From Morchella semilibera (taxonomy: Eukaryota > Ascomycota > Pezizomycetes > Pezizales > Morchellaceae), in NCBI GenBank assembly GCA_009192285.1, contig WBVU01000005.1, positions 1,186,768 through 1,250,767 on the forward strand: DNA of 64,000 nt. Direction: 5' to 3'. Numbering within the stretch: the first letter of the stretch is position 1; each line of letters begins with the position of its first letter. This document shows positions 1 through 11,159 of this stretch, piece after piece. The notes beneath the pieces are model-generated. The model was not told the DNA's origin and made no database searches. It saw only the letters and a list, made by a program, of their open reading frames with translations. The translations under genes and the position numbers were made by a program.

Positions 1-620
1 AGGAGTGGGGAGGGGGGGGGGGCTGGGGGTTATATGGAGCTGGCGGGCAATCGTGTCTCAGCGGGGGGAGAGGGGGAGGGGGAGGCCCGGTCTTAAGCTG
101 TACGCATAGACATATATACCGGCAGTTCTACACACCCCACCCACACCGGACCATCCAGATACGGCATTCCGCGCACATCCACCCGCGGAGCAGCGGAGCC
201 CCCGGAGGTCTGTCGCACGACGGACGAGAGGAACCCGGGCGACAGCGCTCCGGCAATGAATGTGGGGTCAATGATCGTCGCTGCATGACGCACGTGGCAC
301 ACCCCTGCAACGGTGGCGGGGTAGCGGGTGCCAAGAGATCTCTATCGTATCGCGGACACAAGACCGGTTGTGGTGGGTTGTGGTGTGTGCGTGATGCGAT
401 GGTCGCAGCGCGGAGAGATGGCAGCGAAAGGCCCACGGCGGGATGGCCGGTGTTTGTTTCATTGATGGATGGATGGGCCGCGCACTGCCGTCTCCAGTTC
501 GTACTGTTACCCCCCCCCCCCCCCACTGTATGGCGCCTTCCGGGGTTCGTGCGTTGAGGTACGACCCCCCCCCCCTTCCATGATCAGGATGGTATAGAGG
601 GCCGGCCGGTGGACGTACTC
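1..620. other. GC-rich, homopolymer-rich DNA, no gene
   Basis: Runs of G (near positions 10-22) and C (near 511-523 and 566-576) dominate this stretch. Short open frames overlap on both strands with no recognisable domain, splice structure or codon pattern, so I treat them as chance. I see no gene here. Confidence 0.6.
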
Positions 621-3600
621 GCTGCCCCGAACGGTCGCTGAGGAACCTACACGCCTCCCCGGTGAACGACAGCTCCGGACATACCCAACCAGGCGACTAC
701 GACAACATACGGGCGCGGGGAAAGCCTCCCGCGTCTCACAAACGTGCACATATAACCGCCGGCGGCGCTGGACCTCATAACACAAACTCCCGATATCCGG
801 GCATGACGTGGGTTAGGGTTCCACCGTTGTGTGGGCCATCAGCCATTTATGGACCACCCTCACCACGCCCAACCCAAGGCCATCGCGTAGACACGCTGTG
901 GCGGTGTTGGGTAACGAGCGTCGCCGGAGGCAGCTGGTTCATGAACAAAACCTGCCCAGCCACTCCCGCAGACCGCCCAGCGCTCATTCTGCAGTCTAGC
1001 TACTGCCTTGGAGAGTCAGTCCACACGCAATCCGCCACTGGTGGTCTCTTGGCCAACGTACCCACAATACATGTAGTTTACACCACCCACGAGTCGAGGG
1101 ACTTGAGGTTATCTCCCCCAAAAACAAACCCTCGTGTGGCTTTACCAGCACATCCTATCACCAACTAGTATTTCGCCCATAAAACAACGCGGCAGTATTA
1201 TGTAAACACTGTCCTATGCCATCGGCATAGCTAGCAAATATGAAAGTGCGACACCCGATGTGGCTCGGTTGGTTGGTCCGATCATGGCTAAGCACCGCCA
1301 AGAGCTTAATATTTAGACACAGGTGGTTAGCGCCACTTCCTCTATAGGCGCGCTAACGGCAGAAAGTATAATACATGTAGTGAGACAGAATCTACGTGAT
1401 TTGATTGGTCTGGCAGGGTTAGTGCCAAGAGCTAATTATTAGACAAAGAGGTGGTTAGCGCCACTTCCTTTATGGTAGCGTGAATTTAACGCCCAGAATA
1501 TTTGTGACATTGTTTCAATTCATTGAGCTGTTTATATCGCGATCAGGAAGGGTTCAGGCGTTTTATTTTTTTTTGGGGGGGGAGTTTAGTTGATTAATTT
1601 TATACGGCCTCGGCTATGGCAATATCGCACCCAGAGTGCCTCGCTATCCACTACCATCTCCAATAATGGAAATAAAGTAATAATGGAAAACTGACTGAAA
1701 ATACAGTTTATCGCTTCCTAATACGAAAGGTCCCGGGGTACGAGATCTCAACTATCTTCGCTAGTCCCCCTCCTCTAACCAATTCTCGCGTGGCCGCTGC
1801 GCTGCTTTTCATTTGTTAATGGGGCCGTCATTGCTAGTTTCTTAGTAAATAGTTTCTTTCCCATCTTAACGATAGTTATCCGTATAAACGACTCCCTACA
1901 ATCCTCCGCTGTAGCCAGCTCGTAAGGATCCTGCCCCGGAAGTGCTGTATGCTAATACCTACAATCTCCACCACGCCCGCAAATGCCCATCCAAAACCGA
2001 CCGTGGTAACGCATCCCCTGTCGAAGACTCTCCTGAGCGATGTGCACGGTGCATTCTATGCGGCTTTACCACCTTACACTACTTCCCGGCAAAGTCGCTG
2101 GGAAAGTTGTCGAGGGATCGCTACGGTTTATTGAACGCCGTACTTATCCTCCCTCCCGACTTTTCAAATAGTAGCTTGAGAAGAGTTATTGGACGACTTC
2201 CCATGGACAATGGAGCCTTATCAACCTGATTCAGTCTCTCCATCATAGAACGCGGTGACCAAGAACCCTAACCCTGGTAGAGCACCATCACCGGGAGGGG
2301 AGGGGGATATGGTATTTTCTATCCGCTTGGGTACTCCCACCTTCCTTCCCCGGTTAGGACAAAGAACTAGACATGAAAAGCCCAGTACCACTGTTCCTTA
2401 TCTCCCTATTAACTGAAGAGAACAAGCCCGGCGAATAGAAAATGTTAATTGCCAACGTATCTAGCACAACCTACTATCGCAATCAAGCGCGCTCTGGGAG
2501 GTCGTCTATTATCATGTCATTATGGCCTAGCTGGCAAGATGTGCAATTTCCCCCACGTGATCGGTAGTAGTTGACGATGCTGCTACGGGTGCGGTCGGGG
2601 GTACCGTATGCCTTACTAGGAATCAAGATATTGCCCGGGAGTGATTGAATCAAGTCTGCTTCGTCCCCGCGACGGCCAAATAACAGCTCTGCTTGTCGGT
2701 GTATACTCCTGCTGTTTGTTTGTCGCAGGATAGCAGTACTAATGCCTTCAGGCTAGTGTGGCGGATGGTGGCGGTGGGCGACCTGACCAAGCCGCGAATG
2801 TGGCTTCGCTTCGCGTAGCCGAATAAGTATCCTCGAATGTGCAGTGTTGACGTGTTCGGTCATAGAACGATGAAACTTGGGCATCCCGTCCGCTCTGCCA
2901 TACACAAGCATCGTATCGCCCGGTCAGTACTGCAGTGGGTGACCATGTGGGAATCCCGGGTACCGAACTCTTTTTTTTTTCCCTAAGTGTGTTGTTCTCC
3001 TCCGCTGGGTAGATGTTTACCTCGATCGCCCGTGGCTGGGTTGATATGGAGAATGCACTCTGATGGAGTTGCGTTGTCTAACGAGGGGGTGGACATAGCG
3101 GCTAACCCTAACCCACGAGCGTTGCCTCAACCGGCATACAGTTATTTACTCATACTTCATACCTTGAACCACGCGATTGATTCAATTTTCCTCGTCCATA
3201 GAAATCTATATATTTACAATCTGAGTTCAAAATTTGAAAAACAGCGGTTGGCCAAATCTGTGACAATCTGCATCACTAGTATTACAGGCCAAATATGAAG
3301 ACCAGTTGTAGCATTATAAGCCACCGTGGCAACGGGTTGTTGTCGAACACTTGTTCACTAGCTAGTATATATATTATATGGGAAGTGAGAGCGGGGCTCT
3401 CCCTTCTTATAATCAACATCAACCTACCTACTATCTTACTTCCCAGTCGGAGTGAGAAAATATCACCACTGCACTCGGAGCGCTTAACCTTCGTTGTGGA
3501 TTGTCTGTCCCTCAGGAGTTAGTTAGCGAGTGGTTGCACAGGGCACCTGATCCGTTTCCGCCTCGAGATACCATCGGTGTGGTACAGTACGAATGATGTT

Positions 3601-5900
3601 GAATTGTCGGCTGATTTAGTCCTTCTTTTGAGCCTACCCTGGCGCGCAGCTTCGGGTGTCCTTTCGGGTAGGGTGGCGTGATCGGGATACATTCTATAAT
3701 CTCCGCCTCGTATAAGTAGCTATCCGGGATGACTCAGGCCTCCTAGTATTCGACGGGATGTCATATCCATCCGTCTCGCCTGGCCGTTACGGCTCTTTGG
3801 ACCGTGCCTTCTCGTTCCTATGTGTGTGGGTGTCGGGGGATCTCTGTAAATTGTTAAGTGTTGGTGGAGAGAAAATATGCGGTGTTGGTGTTATTTCCGT
3901 AAAATAGCTCGTGGTCGTTGAGAGGTCGCTTATTGAGCGTCATTGGACTAATCGGCGGAGACGAAGGGGAAATGAAGGGGTATTTATAACTAAAGGCGGT
4001 TGCGAAAAATTGCTTGGCAAGCGCGGCCCATTCTATGGGTCTCGCTATAATAAGTGTCGAGGTAGAGTTACCCGGACATGGTGTCTCCCATAACGCAACT
4101 TAACGCTAGCGAGTGTTATCGTCGCAGTAGAGGCATGGGGAGGGGTTTGGGCTGGTGAGGGAAGTGTGGAGGGGGATGTCGTACCAACCGGATGTTCTCC
4201 TTTCCAGGAGCGACGGTATTGGTAGATAAGCTATAAGTATTGAGGACCTTTCTCTACAACCCCCATGTGCGCTAGCGGGGGGGTGAATTGTATCTGGGAC
4301 GGGGAAGTAAAGCGTCATGCACTGTCACTCGGCCGAGTGACCAATTGTGAAGGAGCGCCCTGTATCCCCTCTGACACCATCAATATGGTAGTGGCAGGCG
4401 TGGGGCTTTGGATTCGCCCTTCACCCTAGACATAGATTAATGGCATAGTCCGGTAGGGAGATCGTAGCTCCCCTTTGTAGAATAGCGAGACCTATATACC
4501 CATTCGGCCATCCTACCCCCGAGCTCCATCTTGAAATAGATTGCAATGTCAAAGTGACTAGCCTAGCGATACCTTCTGTACCAATGCCCATTTCCCAATC
4601 CATCAATAGTCTTCAAACCGTAGGAACTGATAAATCATGTATTATCACTCACTCGAGTGATGCTCCATGACTACACTAACGGAACCTTAGCTTGCACTAC
4701 ATGCGGCATGGGGAAACCTGACCTACCGCAGTCAGACCATGCAACCTAGGAATTCTTTCGCAGAACGGCAGTTTTCCAACCTAGTGCTCGGCCCCAATAT
4801 CGTAAGATGTATGTGTATTGTACCTTAATCTATAAATCCACGGGTAGCTCCAATGCCCCCCGAGTAGTACCGACAGGTAGGCAGATGGCTCCTGGTCGGT
4901 TTTCGCAATTGCTTTAAAGTAGAGGCATATATATCTTTCCAGGAGTAGCATTTACGAGGGAAAAAGGGTAAGGGTATCGTTTACGGTAAATGGTGGACCT
5001 CCGAGAACCAATAGAACGTCACTAGATAGCACACTAACTCTTTATAGGACTGCTCACAAGTCTCATCCATGTGTTCTTTGGAAATGGCCGATCACTATGA
5101 TTCCAAGAAACCCTAACCCTATCATCTTAAAATTGCAGATTCCGCAACTTATACGTAATATGCGACCGGAGTCATGGGACATGTGGAGTTAAATCATTCG
5201 ACCTGATCAATCGAGTTAGAAAACTGTTTCGGCCCTTTGTAGCCAGTCTCTCACCTCCCAAATCTGTGTTCCCGGTGTAAGTAGTAGGAAATTAATTGCC
5301 AGTACCAATTGCAATACCCTCGGATAAGTGCGTACCTATACGAAACAATCTGGCTTTGAATTACATGTATACATTGCTCATATCTAGGGATGTACCATCG
5401 AAGGAGAAGCATTGCTAGTAAGGATGCTCTGAATTAATTTTCAACCGTAGCGAATGAAATCCCTATATACCAAGCTCCTAGTGGAGGATAAGGATTGAGA
5501 CCTTATGAAACACCTTGCGCAGGAATAGGAAGATAAGGAAGATCCCACACAGTTTAGATCGGTCAAAAGACCTTATCGCTGGTCTCGTTCGAAGTACTTG
5601 GGACCATGGACTTTTTGAAAGGGAGCTTTCCCAATTGCCATGGCAAGGCGCGCACCATCCAACAACCCACCGTTTGTATGAATTACAGACGGCGAAGAGC
5701 TTGAAGGTTGGTTGGCAGACACTACTGCTAGACCTCGATGGCTCTTAGCGGTGCTCTACAGGGAAGGCGCTGGCTTTGTGACCGGCGACCAAAGGTTTCC
5801 GCACATTGAGGAGACCGATGACTCGATCCTCGAAGCAGGGTATTGCCCCCAAAGCAACTCCTTGATCTACCAGAGGTGTGGTAAAATAAGATTGGGTATA
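621..5900. other. Long stretch with no supported gene
   Basis: All six frames hold only short frames without recognisable domains. What can be seen is a gggttagggtt motif at 810-820, aaccctaaccct at 2264-2275, ctaaccctaaccc at 3102-3114 and aaaccctaaccct at 5108-5120, plus the direct repeat annotated at 1298-1475. Base composition is mixed and not strikingly AT-rich, and I see no clear remains of a mobile element. Confidence 0.55.
1298..1475. repeat. Two-copy direct repeat, spacing about 124 bp
   Basis: A block beginning GCCAAGAGCT, continuing through a TTAGACA segment and ending GGTGGTTAGCGCCACTTCCT, appears at about 1298-1350 and again at about 1422-1475. The copies differ by a few substitutions and short indels. 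The core GGTTAGCGCCACTTCCT is identical. Both copies are followed by TATAGG or TATGG, and then by diverging sequence that keeps a CTAACG or TTAACG step. No terminal inverted repeat was found, so this may be a tandem duplication or two solo copies of a dispersed repeat. Confidence 0.75.
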
Positions 5901-5929
5901 ATACACCCAGAGGTGGGTCGGGCCGCCAT

Positions 5930-8050
5930 ACCCTGTACCGGAATTCGCCGAGGATGTTACAGCGATGGGGAAAGTTATTGTCGAAGTATGGTAAGAGTCC
6001 TATTGGCCAGGGCAGCCACCTAAACCCTGGTCTTAGACCCCTGTTTTTACAAAGATTTTCCCCATCGCTGTGCCGGTAGAGCAATCGCCATTCGGGTTCG
6101 CATGCATGATGTAGTCTTTCATGCTGATGCAGCCGATCGGGCCTTCTTGTGCCGTGTGAAGTCAGCCCCACTCGTGCGGGGAACAGTTCACTTCGCCCAC
6201 TGTTCTTCACCGCGCGAAGTCTCCGTCCCTCAGCCTTTGGGAAGGATACATGTACTTAAGGGGGGCTTTCCCCCCTTCACCTTTTTCGAGTCTTTACGGG
6301 CAGCACTCTTCTTCACTCCCTCGACAGCCTTCGAGATCGCCTTCGCCGTCTTCGCTTACACCTGCGGAACGGGACATTCGACACACGCAACCGCGGCCGT
6401 GCACTTTCCTGGCCGAGAACGGTCAACGCAGCTTTCCACCTGGGGTCCGCAATGCCCCTGCGGCCGGCCTGGGAGCGGTCTGGGGAACCCTCCTAGGTTT
6501 TTTTCTGTAGGCCAAAAAGAGATGCAGAGCACGCTCATGGGGAGTGTGGTGGTACACCGAAGCGGGGGTCAACCCGTTAGGAAGGGCTACATAGCGACTG
6601 CCCGCGCAATTCCACTCACAAAACTCCCGCCTCTGTCATGCCGCGCTACCTCTCTTTTCATCGATTTTTTACCCTCGGGGCGCTGGTCGACGCACTGACC
6701 AAAAAACCAAAAAACAATCAAATCCTTTTCGCCGGCGATCGCATCAATGGCTCCACTGTCGCGGGCCCTTTTATCGGGGAACGCAAAAACGCGTATCGAT
6801 GCGCAAAAAGTTGTTGCTTCAGCCACCACCGCGGAGTTCAATCGGCCGGTTTTCGGGATCCGGGGGAAAACCTTTCTGGCTAAAAGAGGCCCTCACTACT
6901 ACGGTCCAGAGTTCTGTTACCCATCGATTTCTCCGCCTCGCTAGGCTGTTGCTACCGAGGAAAAAGCCAACCGCACCTGCCGGAGCCGGGGATTTCCCTG
7001 CACACCGCCACCTCCACTGAATGTCCCCGCCGAAAGAGACCGGGGAAGTCATCGACCGGTTCGACAGGATCGGTACGCATAACGGGCCCCCACTCCACGG
7101 GGGAACACCGAATTCCTTCGCCGCTTGTACCCCACTCTTAAGCACTTCCAAAGGTATTGACCGCGTCGCCCTGCTTTCTCGCCGCTGTAGCCCGGTGCCC
7201 GTCCCCCCCCGATGCGCTGTGTAAGCCCCTCCCTCCGCCTTGAAAGATAGCGCGATAGGGCAATGTCAGGGACCCTGCCAGGTACGTTTAACATCGCCCC
7301 CACTCCACGGACAGGGTGACCCCTGTTGTATGCTAACTTGACACTGGCGTGTCGCCGGGGATTGGCACCCCGAGCACTGTTGAGTTGCCCGAAACACGCC
7401 CGCTCGCTTTAGGAAAAACGGAACCGCGACCCGGTTCGCCCAGCCAGGATAGCACGGGACAGTCCTTTCGCCTTTTGGTTCTTCGGGGGGGAGGGGGGGT
7501 TTCTCTTTTTTTCGAATTTTCTCGAACCCTCTTTCGCCGCTCTACGTACGTATCTCCGCACTGTTTCCGCTAACCGTTGCCTGTGTTAAGCATTGCTGTC
7601 GTCGGAGATGCTCTCCCCGCACTGTCTGAGACCCCTAAGGGCGAGCCCGCCAGCGATTTTTATCATTCCAGATATATTTGTGGCCCCGGAAGGGCGCATG
7701 GCGGGCCTGACATCCTCCAACTAGACCACGTGGGGAGAGGGGGGGGGGGGCGCATTCACACCTTTGCGGACTTGTCATTCCGCCGCAAACTGTCCGTTGC
7801 CGCATCACTGCGCGGCCCTTGTGTCGTTGCATATGCAACTAAATTGTCTCTGCGGACTTCGGCCTCTCGCTGCGCCAACAGAATTCGTTGTTTTGTTTCG
7901 TTCTCCGTCACTGCTCCGGCATATCTCAAACCTGTCTGTGGATACCCTAGCTTGAGATCTGGGGCCCATACTGGTGGTTTCATCGGCTTTTCGCAAAACG
8001 TTGGAACACCGCACGTGCTTGGAGTCACGTGACCTGACGCTAACTCCAGT
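5930..8050. other. GC-rich, ORF-dense stretch of unknown nature
   Basis: This two-kilobase block is more GC-rich than its surroundings and has overlapping open frames of 60-200 codons on both strands. None has a domain I recognise. The word CCCCCACTCCACGG occurs at about 7087 and 7292. Open frames on both strands are expected by chance in GC-rich DNA, so I do not call a gene. The block could be a decayed gene, a promoter island, or an insertion of different composition. It ends near the AT-richer sequence at 8060. Confidence 0.4.
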
Positions 8051-8453
8051 AGCAAGAAATGGGCGAAACCCGTATTATAGGAGAAGAGTTGTGCGGTATT
8101 TTATAGAGGAGAGTTAAATATTTGCTATAATGTGGTTTTTGTGCTCAATGCCACATATATGCGGAATGCTTAAAACTATCACTAAATACAATGTTTTCCC
8201 CGGGTTTCCGGGGTTTTCCGGGCTGTACCTACAACAAAATAGTGCATGTTTTATTTTGTTCATGATAATCATCAAGATATCTTATACTGCCACGAGCACT
8301 GTGGTTGGGACGTCAGTTGTCAGCTATCCCAAACTGTCCCAAATGTTTCGTCCTTTGTCAGTGACCATAATAGCGTGTCCCATCATGATAGTTTTGTCAG
8401 TAGTTAGGAACGGAAGGATTTATTGCTATTTTAATATCAACGTATACATGACC

Positions 8454-8888
8454 CTATATTCCTCCTCCACCCCCTTCATAGTTGATTGGTGCCTGCAATC
8501 CCACTCGCACACTGCGTGGGTAGGTATCAGGCATTGAATTAATTTGGTCCCCCCTCCTAATCCTGTTTCCACCCGCAAGATCTAAAGGAAGTAAAACCGC
8601 TTTTGCGAGGACATCGATGGGTACATCTTCTCTGTCTGCTATATCCATATCATCCGCTTCTGGTTCCAATTCATTCATCGGGCCGGGCAAGCATACCAAA
8701 GTACCCATAACCTCACAACGGTACTCCTCACTTTTCTCAAATAGGCTGGCTGCAGAGGTAATTTTCTCATATGATAGATCCCATTCGCCAGCCTTGCAGT
8801 TAACCCATGCTTTTGCAATCAAGTCCGGGTTTCTGTTGAGATATTCTTCGCCTTTAACTACCCAAAAGGAAGTTAATATTTGCTCAAA
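8454..8888 (-). CDS. Coding-like exon fragment, unknown protein
   Basis: I do not recognise the product. An open frame free of stops runs leftward from about 8888 and includes WVVKGEEYLNRNPDLIAKAW and then a segment rich in acidic residues (ELEPEADDMDIADREDVP). The mix of charged, aromatic and aliphatic residues looks like real protein, unlike neighbouring shadow frames. There is no convincing ATG near the 5' edge and an in-frame stop lies just upstream, so it would be an internal or terminal exon, or a gene fragment. The last 20 or so codons run into a Gly-rich tail and may be past a splice site. Its neighbours are the GC-rich block on one side and a minisatellite on the other. Confidence 0.35.
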   Translation of the reverse strand, partial: FEQILTSFWVVKGEEYLNRNPDLIAKAWVNCKAGEWDLSYEKITSAASLFEKSEEYRCEVMGTLVCLPGPMNELEPEADDMDIADREDVPIDVLAKAVLLPLDLAGGNRIRRGDQINSMPDTYPRSVRVGLQAPINYEGGGGGI

Positions 8889-8953
8889 TCACTCCACTCT
8901 GGATTTGATTTTGAACCTCGGAGACGAAAAATTGGCTGGCGGATTGACGGAGC

Positions 8954-9097
8954 CGTAGAAATGAAGCTGTAGAGATGGAGCCATAGAGATGGAGGCATAG
9001 AGATGGAGCTGTAGGGATGAAGGTGTAGAGATGAAGGTGTAAAGGCGAAGGTGTAGAGAGGGTGTAGAGGTGAAAATGTAGGGAAGGTGTAGAAGGA
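8954..9097. repeat. 14-bp minisatellite, about 10 units
   Basis: Degenerate tandem units of the form GTAGAGATGGAGCT follow each other, first in exact 14-bp steps (7 units), then with 11-bp variants (GTAGAGAGGGT, GTAGGGAAGGT). Read on the minus strand it gives the low-complexity open frames rich in Ser, Leu, His and Tyr seen there, which I do not regard as coding. It lies between the coding-like exon at 8.45-8.89 kb and a telomere-like aaccctaaccct at 9122-9133. Confidence 0.85.
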
Positions 9098-9121
9098 AGG
9101 ACGTGATATCTCAAAGTCCCC

Positions 9122-9133
9122 AACCCTAACCCT
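9122..9133. other. Telomere-like dimer
   Basis: The sequence AACCCTAACCCT directly follows the minisatellite. It is one of many isolated 10-16 bp telomere-type words in this window and lies about 565 bp upstream of the first F-box gene. Confidence 0.7.
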
Positions 9134-9554
9134 CATTCTCGCTGAGGTTTTTGATAATCTGGTTTCTCCGTGAATGATTCACTCCAAAATGAACCATGAT
9201 TGAGCCTGACTGGGACCTGAATAGGCGGCAAATATCAGGGGTTTTCGCCCAATCAGTGAACTATGCTCAAATCATAACTCGGTCTCAAAATCGGTCTGTA
9301 ATGCATGTGTCAAGGGGTGGTTTATCCTCGCCTGAATTCTACGACTTGTGTGTGCATGTAATCCTTAGCTGTTTATTTTTAACAAGTGGGGGTTTTCTAT
9401 TTGTGGTAATCCTCCGGAAAGGGTACTCTACTATTCCATGGCTATTCTCAACCTCAAATTAACATTAAACTCAAAGAGCATGGAGGTTGTGATACATGTA
9501 GACATGCTAAGTCCAGGAGTCTGCGGCTGGGTTTATCAGCCAATACAACACCCC

Positions 9555-9608
9555 TTACACAAAACGCCACAATGCGGCTCTACGCATGTTGCATAAACCT
9601 TGCCAACT
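9555..9608 (+). promoter_or_regulatory. Shared upstream element, copy 1
   Basis: The order is TTACAC, then GCCAC-AAT-GCGGC (an imperfect palindrome), then GCATG, then CCTTGCCAACT. The palindrome ends 120 bp before the ATG of the F-box gene at 9698. Matching blocks precede the ATGs at 11160 (118 bp) and 15046 (88 bp). Conserved order and near-conserved distance suggest a promoter element; the alternative is shared ancestry of recently duplicated upstream DNA. Confidence 0.6.
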
Positions 9609-9697
9609 GTCCTTATGACATCACCGACTACACACATATAAACCCTAACAACACACAAAATAGCCCAACAATCCACAACTAAACATCTCTAGAGTTT

Positions 9698-10546
9698 ATG
9701 GCTGAGATGGAATGCCAGCCTATTAAATTTCGACGGTCCGTATGCTCCGGTGGCGTATTTTCAAGCTCTATTGCTCCCCCAACTGCACCATCAGCTCCTG
9801 TTCTCCCCCTAGATCTCTTTCTCCTTCTCAGTACTTATCTGGACACCAAGACACTCTCCCGCCTCTCCCGCACCTGCCACAGCCTGCACGGACTTCTCGC
9901 CCGAAATTTAAAGCGTCACCATATCTTTCTGCTAGTAGGCGACTACCTGAACTGGAACGAAGGGCCACCTAAGAGGCCTGTTTTGAATTTGAAAGATTAT
10001 TCCATACTCCCCCATAAAGCTTGCCCCCGCCCTATCTTCCGTCTCTCACGCACCTGCCGCACCCTCCATCATGCACTCGCCCCCTTAGTGGGGGAGTTTA
10101 GAGTAAGGTACGCGATGATTCTCATCCGTCTATGGGCTAGATTCAACCGCCACGTCGAGCTCCAGCGTTGCCTCACAGACATGGGGCAGTCCTCATCTAT
10201 CGTGCTGCACCACTGCGGCAACGGCACAGTTGCATATGCGGTCTTGATGGGCTATGAAGAAGTGGTGAGGGTGCTTCTAGACTACGGATTTAGTACTGGG
10301 GATACTCCCCTGGAGGGTCGGGATCGTTGTATATGTACGCCGCTGTGTGTGGCGGTTCGGAGAAACTACCTAGGAATTGCAAGAATGCTGCTGGAGAGGG
10401 GGGCAAGGGGTGGACGGTCGGATTGGTTTGGATGGTATTGTTGGGAGGAACTTTCGGTGGATATGATGACTTTGTTGATGGAGTATAAGAGGTTAGATCT
10501 ACGTGCTGTCCTCGACGATGGGGTGGAGGATTCGACGCTAGCCTAA
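9698..10546 (+). CDS. F-box/ankyrin protein, subfamily with duplicated F-box half
   Basis: Probable Skp1-binding substrate receptor of an SCF ubiquitin ligase, from family knowledge. The F-box starts near residue 36 (LPLDLFLLLSTYLDTKTLSR) with RLSRTC at 55-60. It is followed by LKRHHIFLLVGDYL, and a second copy of the F-box C-terminal half (RLSRTCRTLHHALAPL) lies near residues 115-130, exactly 60 residues after the first. Ankyrin-like repeats follow at about 175-240 (VVRVLLDYG, GIARMLLERGA). Length is 282 aa. The first ATG after the upstream element was taken as start; a leader of about 35 residues precedes the F-box. No intron is needed. The 5' half of the gene is C-rich and the 3' half G-rich. 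It is the first gene of the plus-strand array. It reads through without a lesion, so I think it is functional or recently so. Confidence 0.85.
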   Translation: MAEMECQPIKFRRSVCSGGVFSSSIAPPTAPSAPVLPLDLFLLLSTYLDTKTLSRLSRTCHSLHGLLARNLKRHHIFLLVGDYLNWNEGPPKRPVLNLKDYSILPHKACPRPIFRLSRTCRTLHHALAPLVGEFRVRYAMILIRLWARFNRHVELQRCLTDMGQSSSIVLHHCGNGTVAYAVLMGYEEVVRVLLDYGFSTGDTPLEGRDRCICTPLCVAVRRNYLGIARMLLERGARGGRSDWFGWYCWEELSVDMMTLLMEYKRLDLRAVLDDGVEDSTLA

Positions 10547-10835
10547 TTCTGATGGGAGGACGGGGAGGGAGCTGTCTTTGGCCGTTTCTATATATCGTTT
10601 AGGTAGAACGTGGGTTCTGTGTATTCAAATGCGTTGATGGTAGTGCCGGCCTGTTCCATCCAATAGCGCCAGAATGAAATGCCTCCAATCAAGGACCATC
10701 ATGATCAAGAATGCAGGCACCTAAATAGTTTTGTGAGAAGAGGTCCTGAGAGGAAATATCAATTACTAATTTTTAGGTCACATTCCGATCCTTGCAGAGT
10801 CAGTAAATGTTAATCAGCGTAGACAACCTTCTCTA

Positions 10836-10992
10836 TCCCTTAGTCTGTCAATGCTGACCCCCCTATAATAGAGGAATTAAATTTGTATGGAGGATCTATT
10901 ATTTGATAAGGGAGATAACGGGATCTGTTAGTAAAGCCACACAAAATTTGCTTCTTCTTGGGGGGTCAGCATTTTACTGACAAACTAAGGGA
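10836..10992. mobile_element. TA-flanked miniature inverted-repeat element
   Basis: Inverted ends of about 30 bp, TCCCTTAGTCTGTCA plus TGCTGACCCCCC on the left, mirrored by GGGGGGTCAGCA and TGACAAACTAAGGGA on the right, enclose 157 bp. TA dinucleotides abut both ends (10834-10835, 10993-10994), as for Tc1/mariner-type insertions. There is no coding capacity. It sits about 170 bp upstream of the next F-box gene, just before that gene's upstream element. Confidence 0.85.
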
Positions 10993-11018
10993 TAAATCTA
11001 GAGAAAGATCTACATCCG

Positions 11019-11065
11019 TTACACAAAGTGCCACAGCGTGGCGCTGCGCCCAAGCCCTGCCAACT
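11019..11065 (+). promoter_or_regulatory. Shared upstream element, copy 2
   Basis: TTACAC (11019-11024) is followed by the perfect palindrome GCCAC-AGC-GTGGC (11030-11042), CTGCGC, and CCTGCCAACT. The palindrome ends 118 bp before the ATG at 11160, almost the same distance as at the preceding gene. Confidence 0.6.
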
Positions 11066-11159
11066 CAGCCTATATTACTGGTAAGGCTCGAAAAACGTCT
11101 GTCTTCACATTCAAAACTTACCAATATATATTCTTGAGCGATTTCATAATTTATCCAAT

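Noticed and set aside
285-1168. Overlapping frames of 90-168 codons near the left end
   Set aside because: They lie in GC-rich, homopolymer-rich DNA on both strands, with no domain or splice context.
6102-6698. 198-codon plus-strand frame in the GC-rich block
   Set aside because: Equally long frames exist on the other strand and composition looks like chance translation; no family recognised.
8873-9136. Ser/Leu/His/Tyr-rich minus-strand frames
   Set aside because: They are translations of the 14-bp minisatellite.
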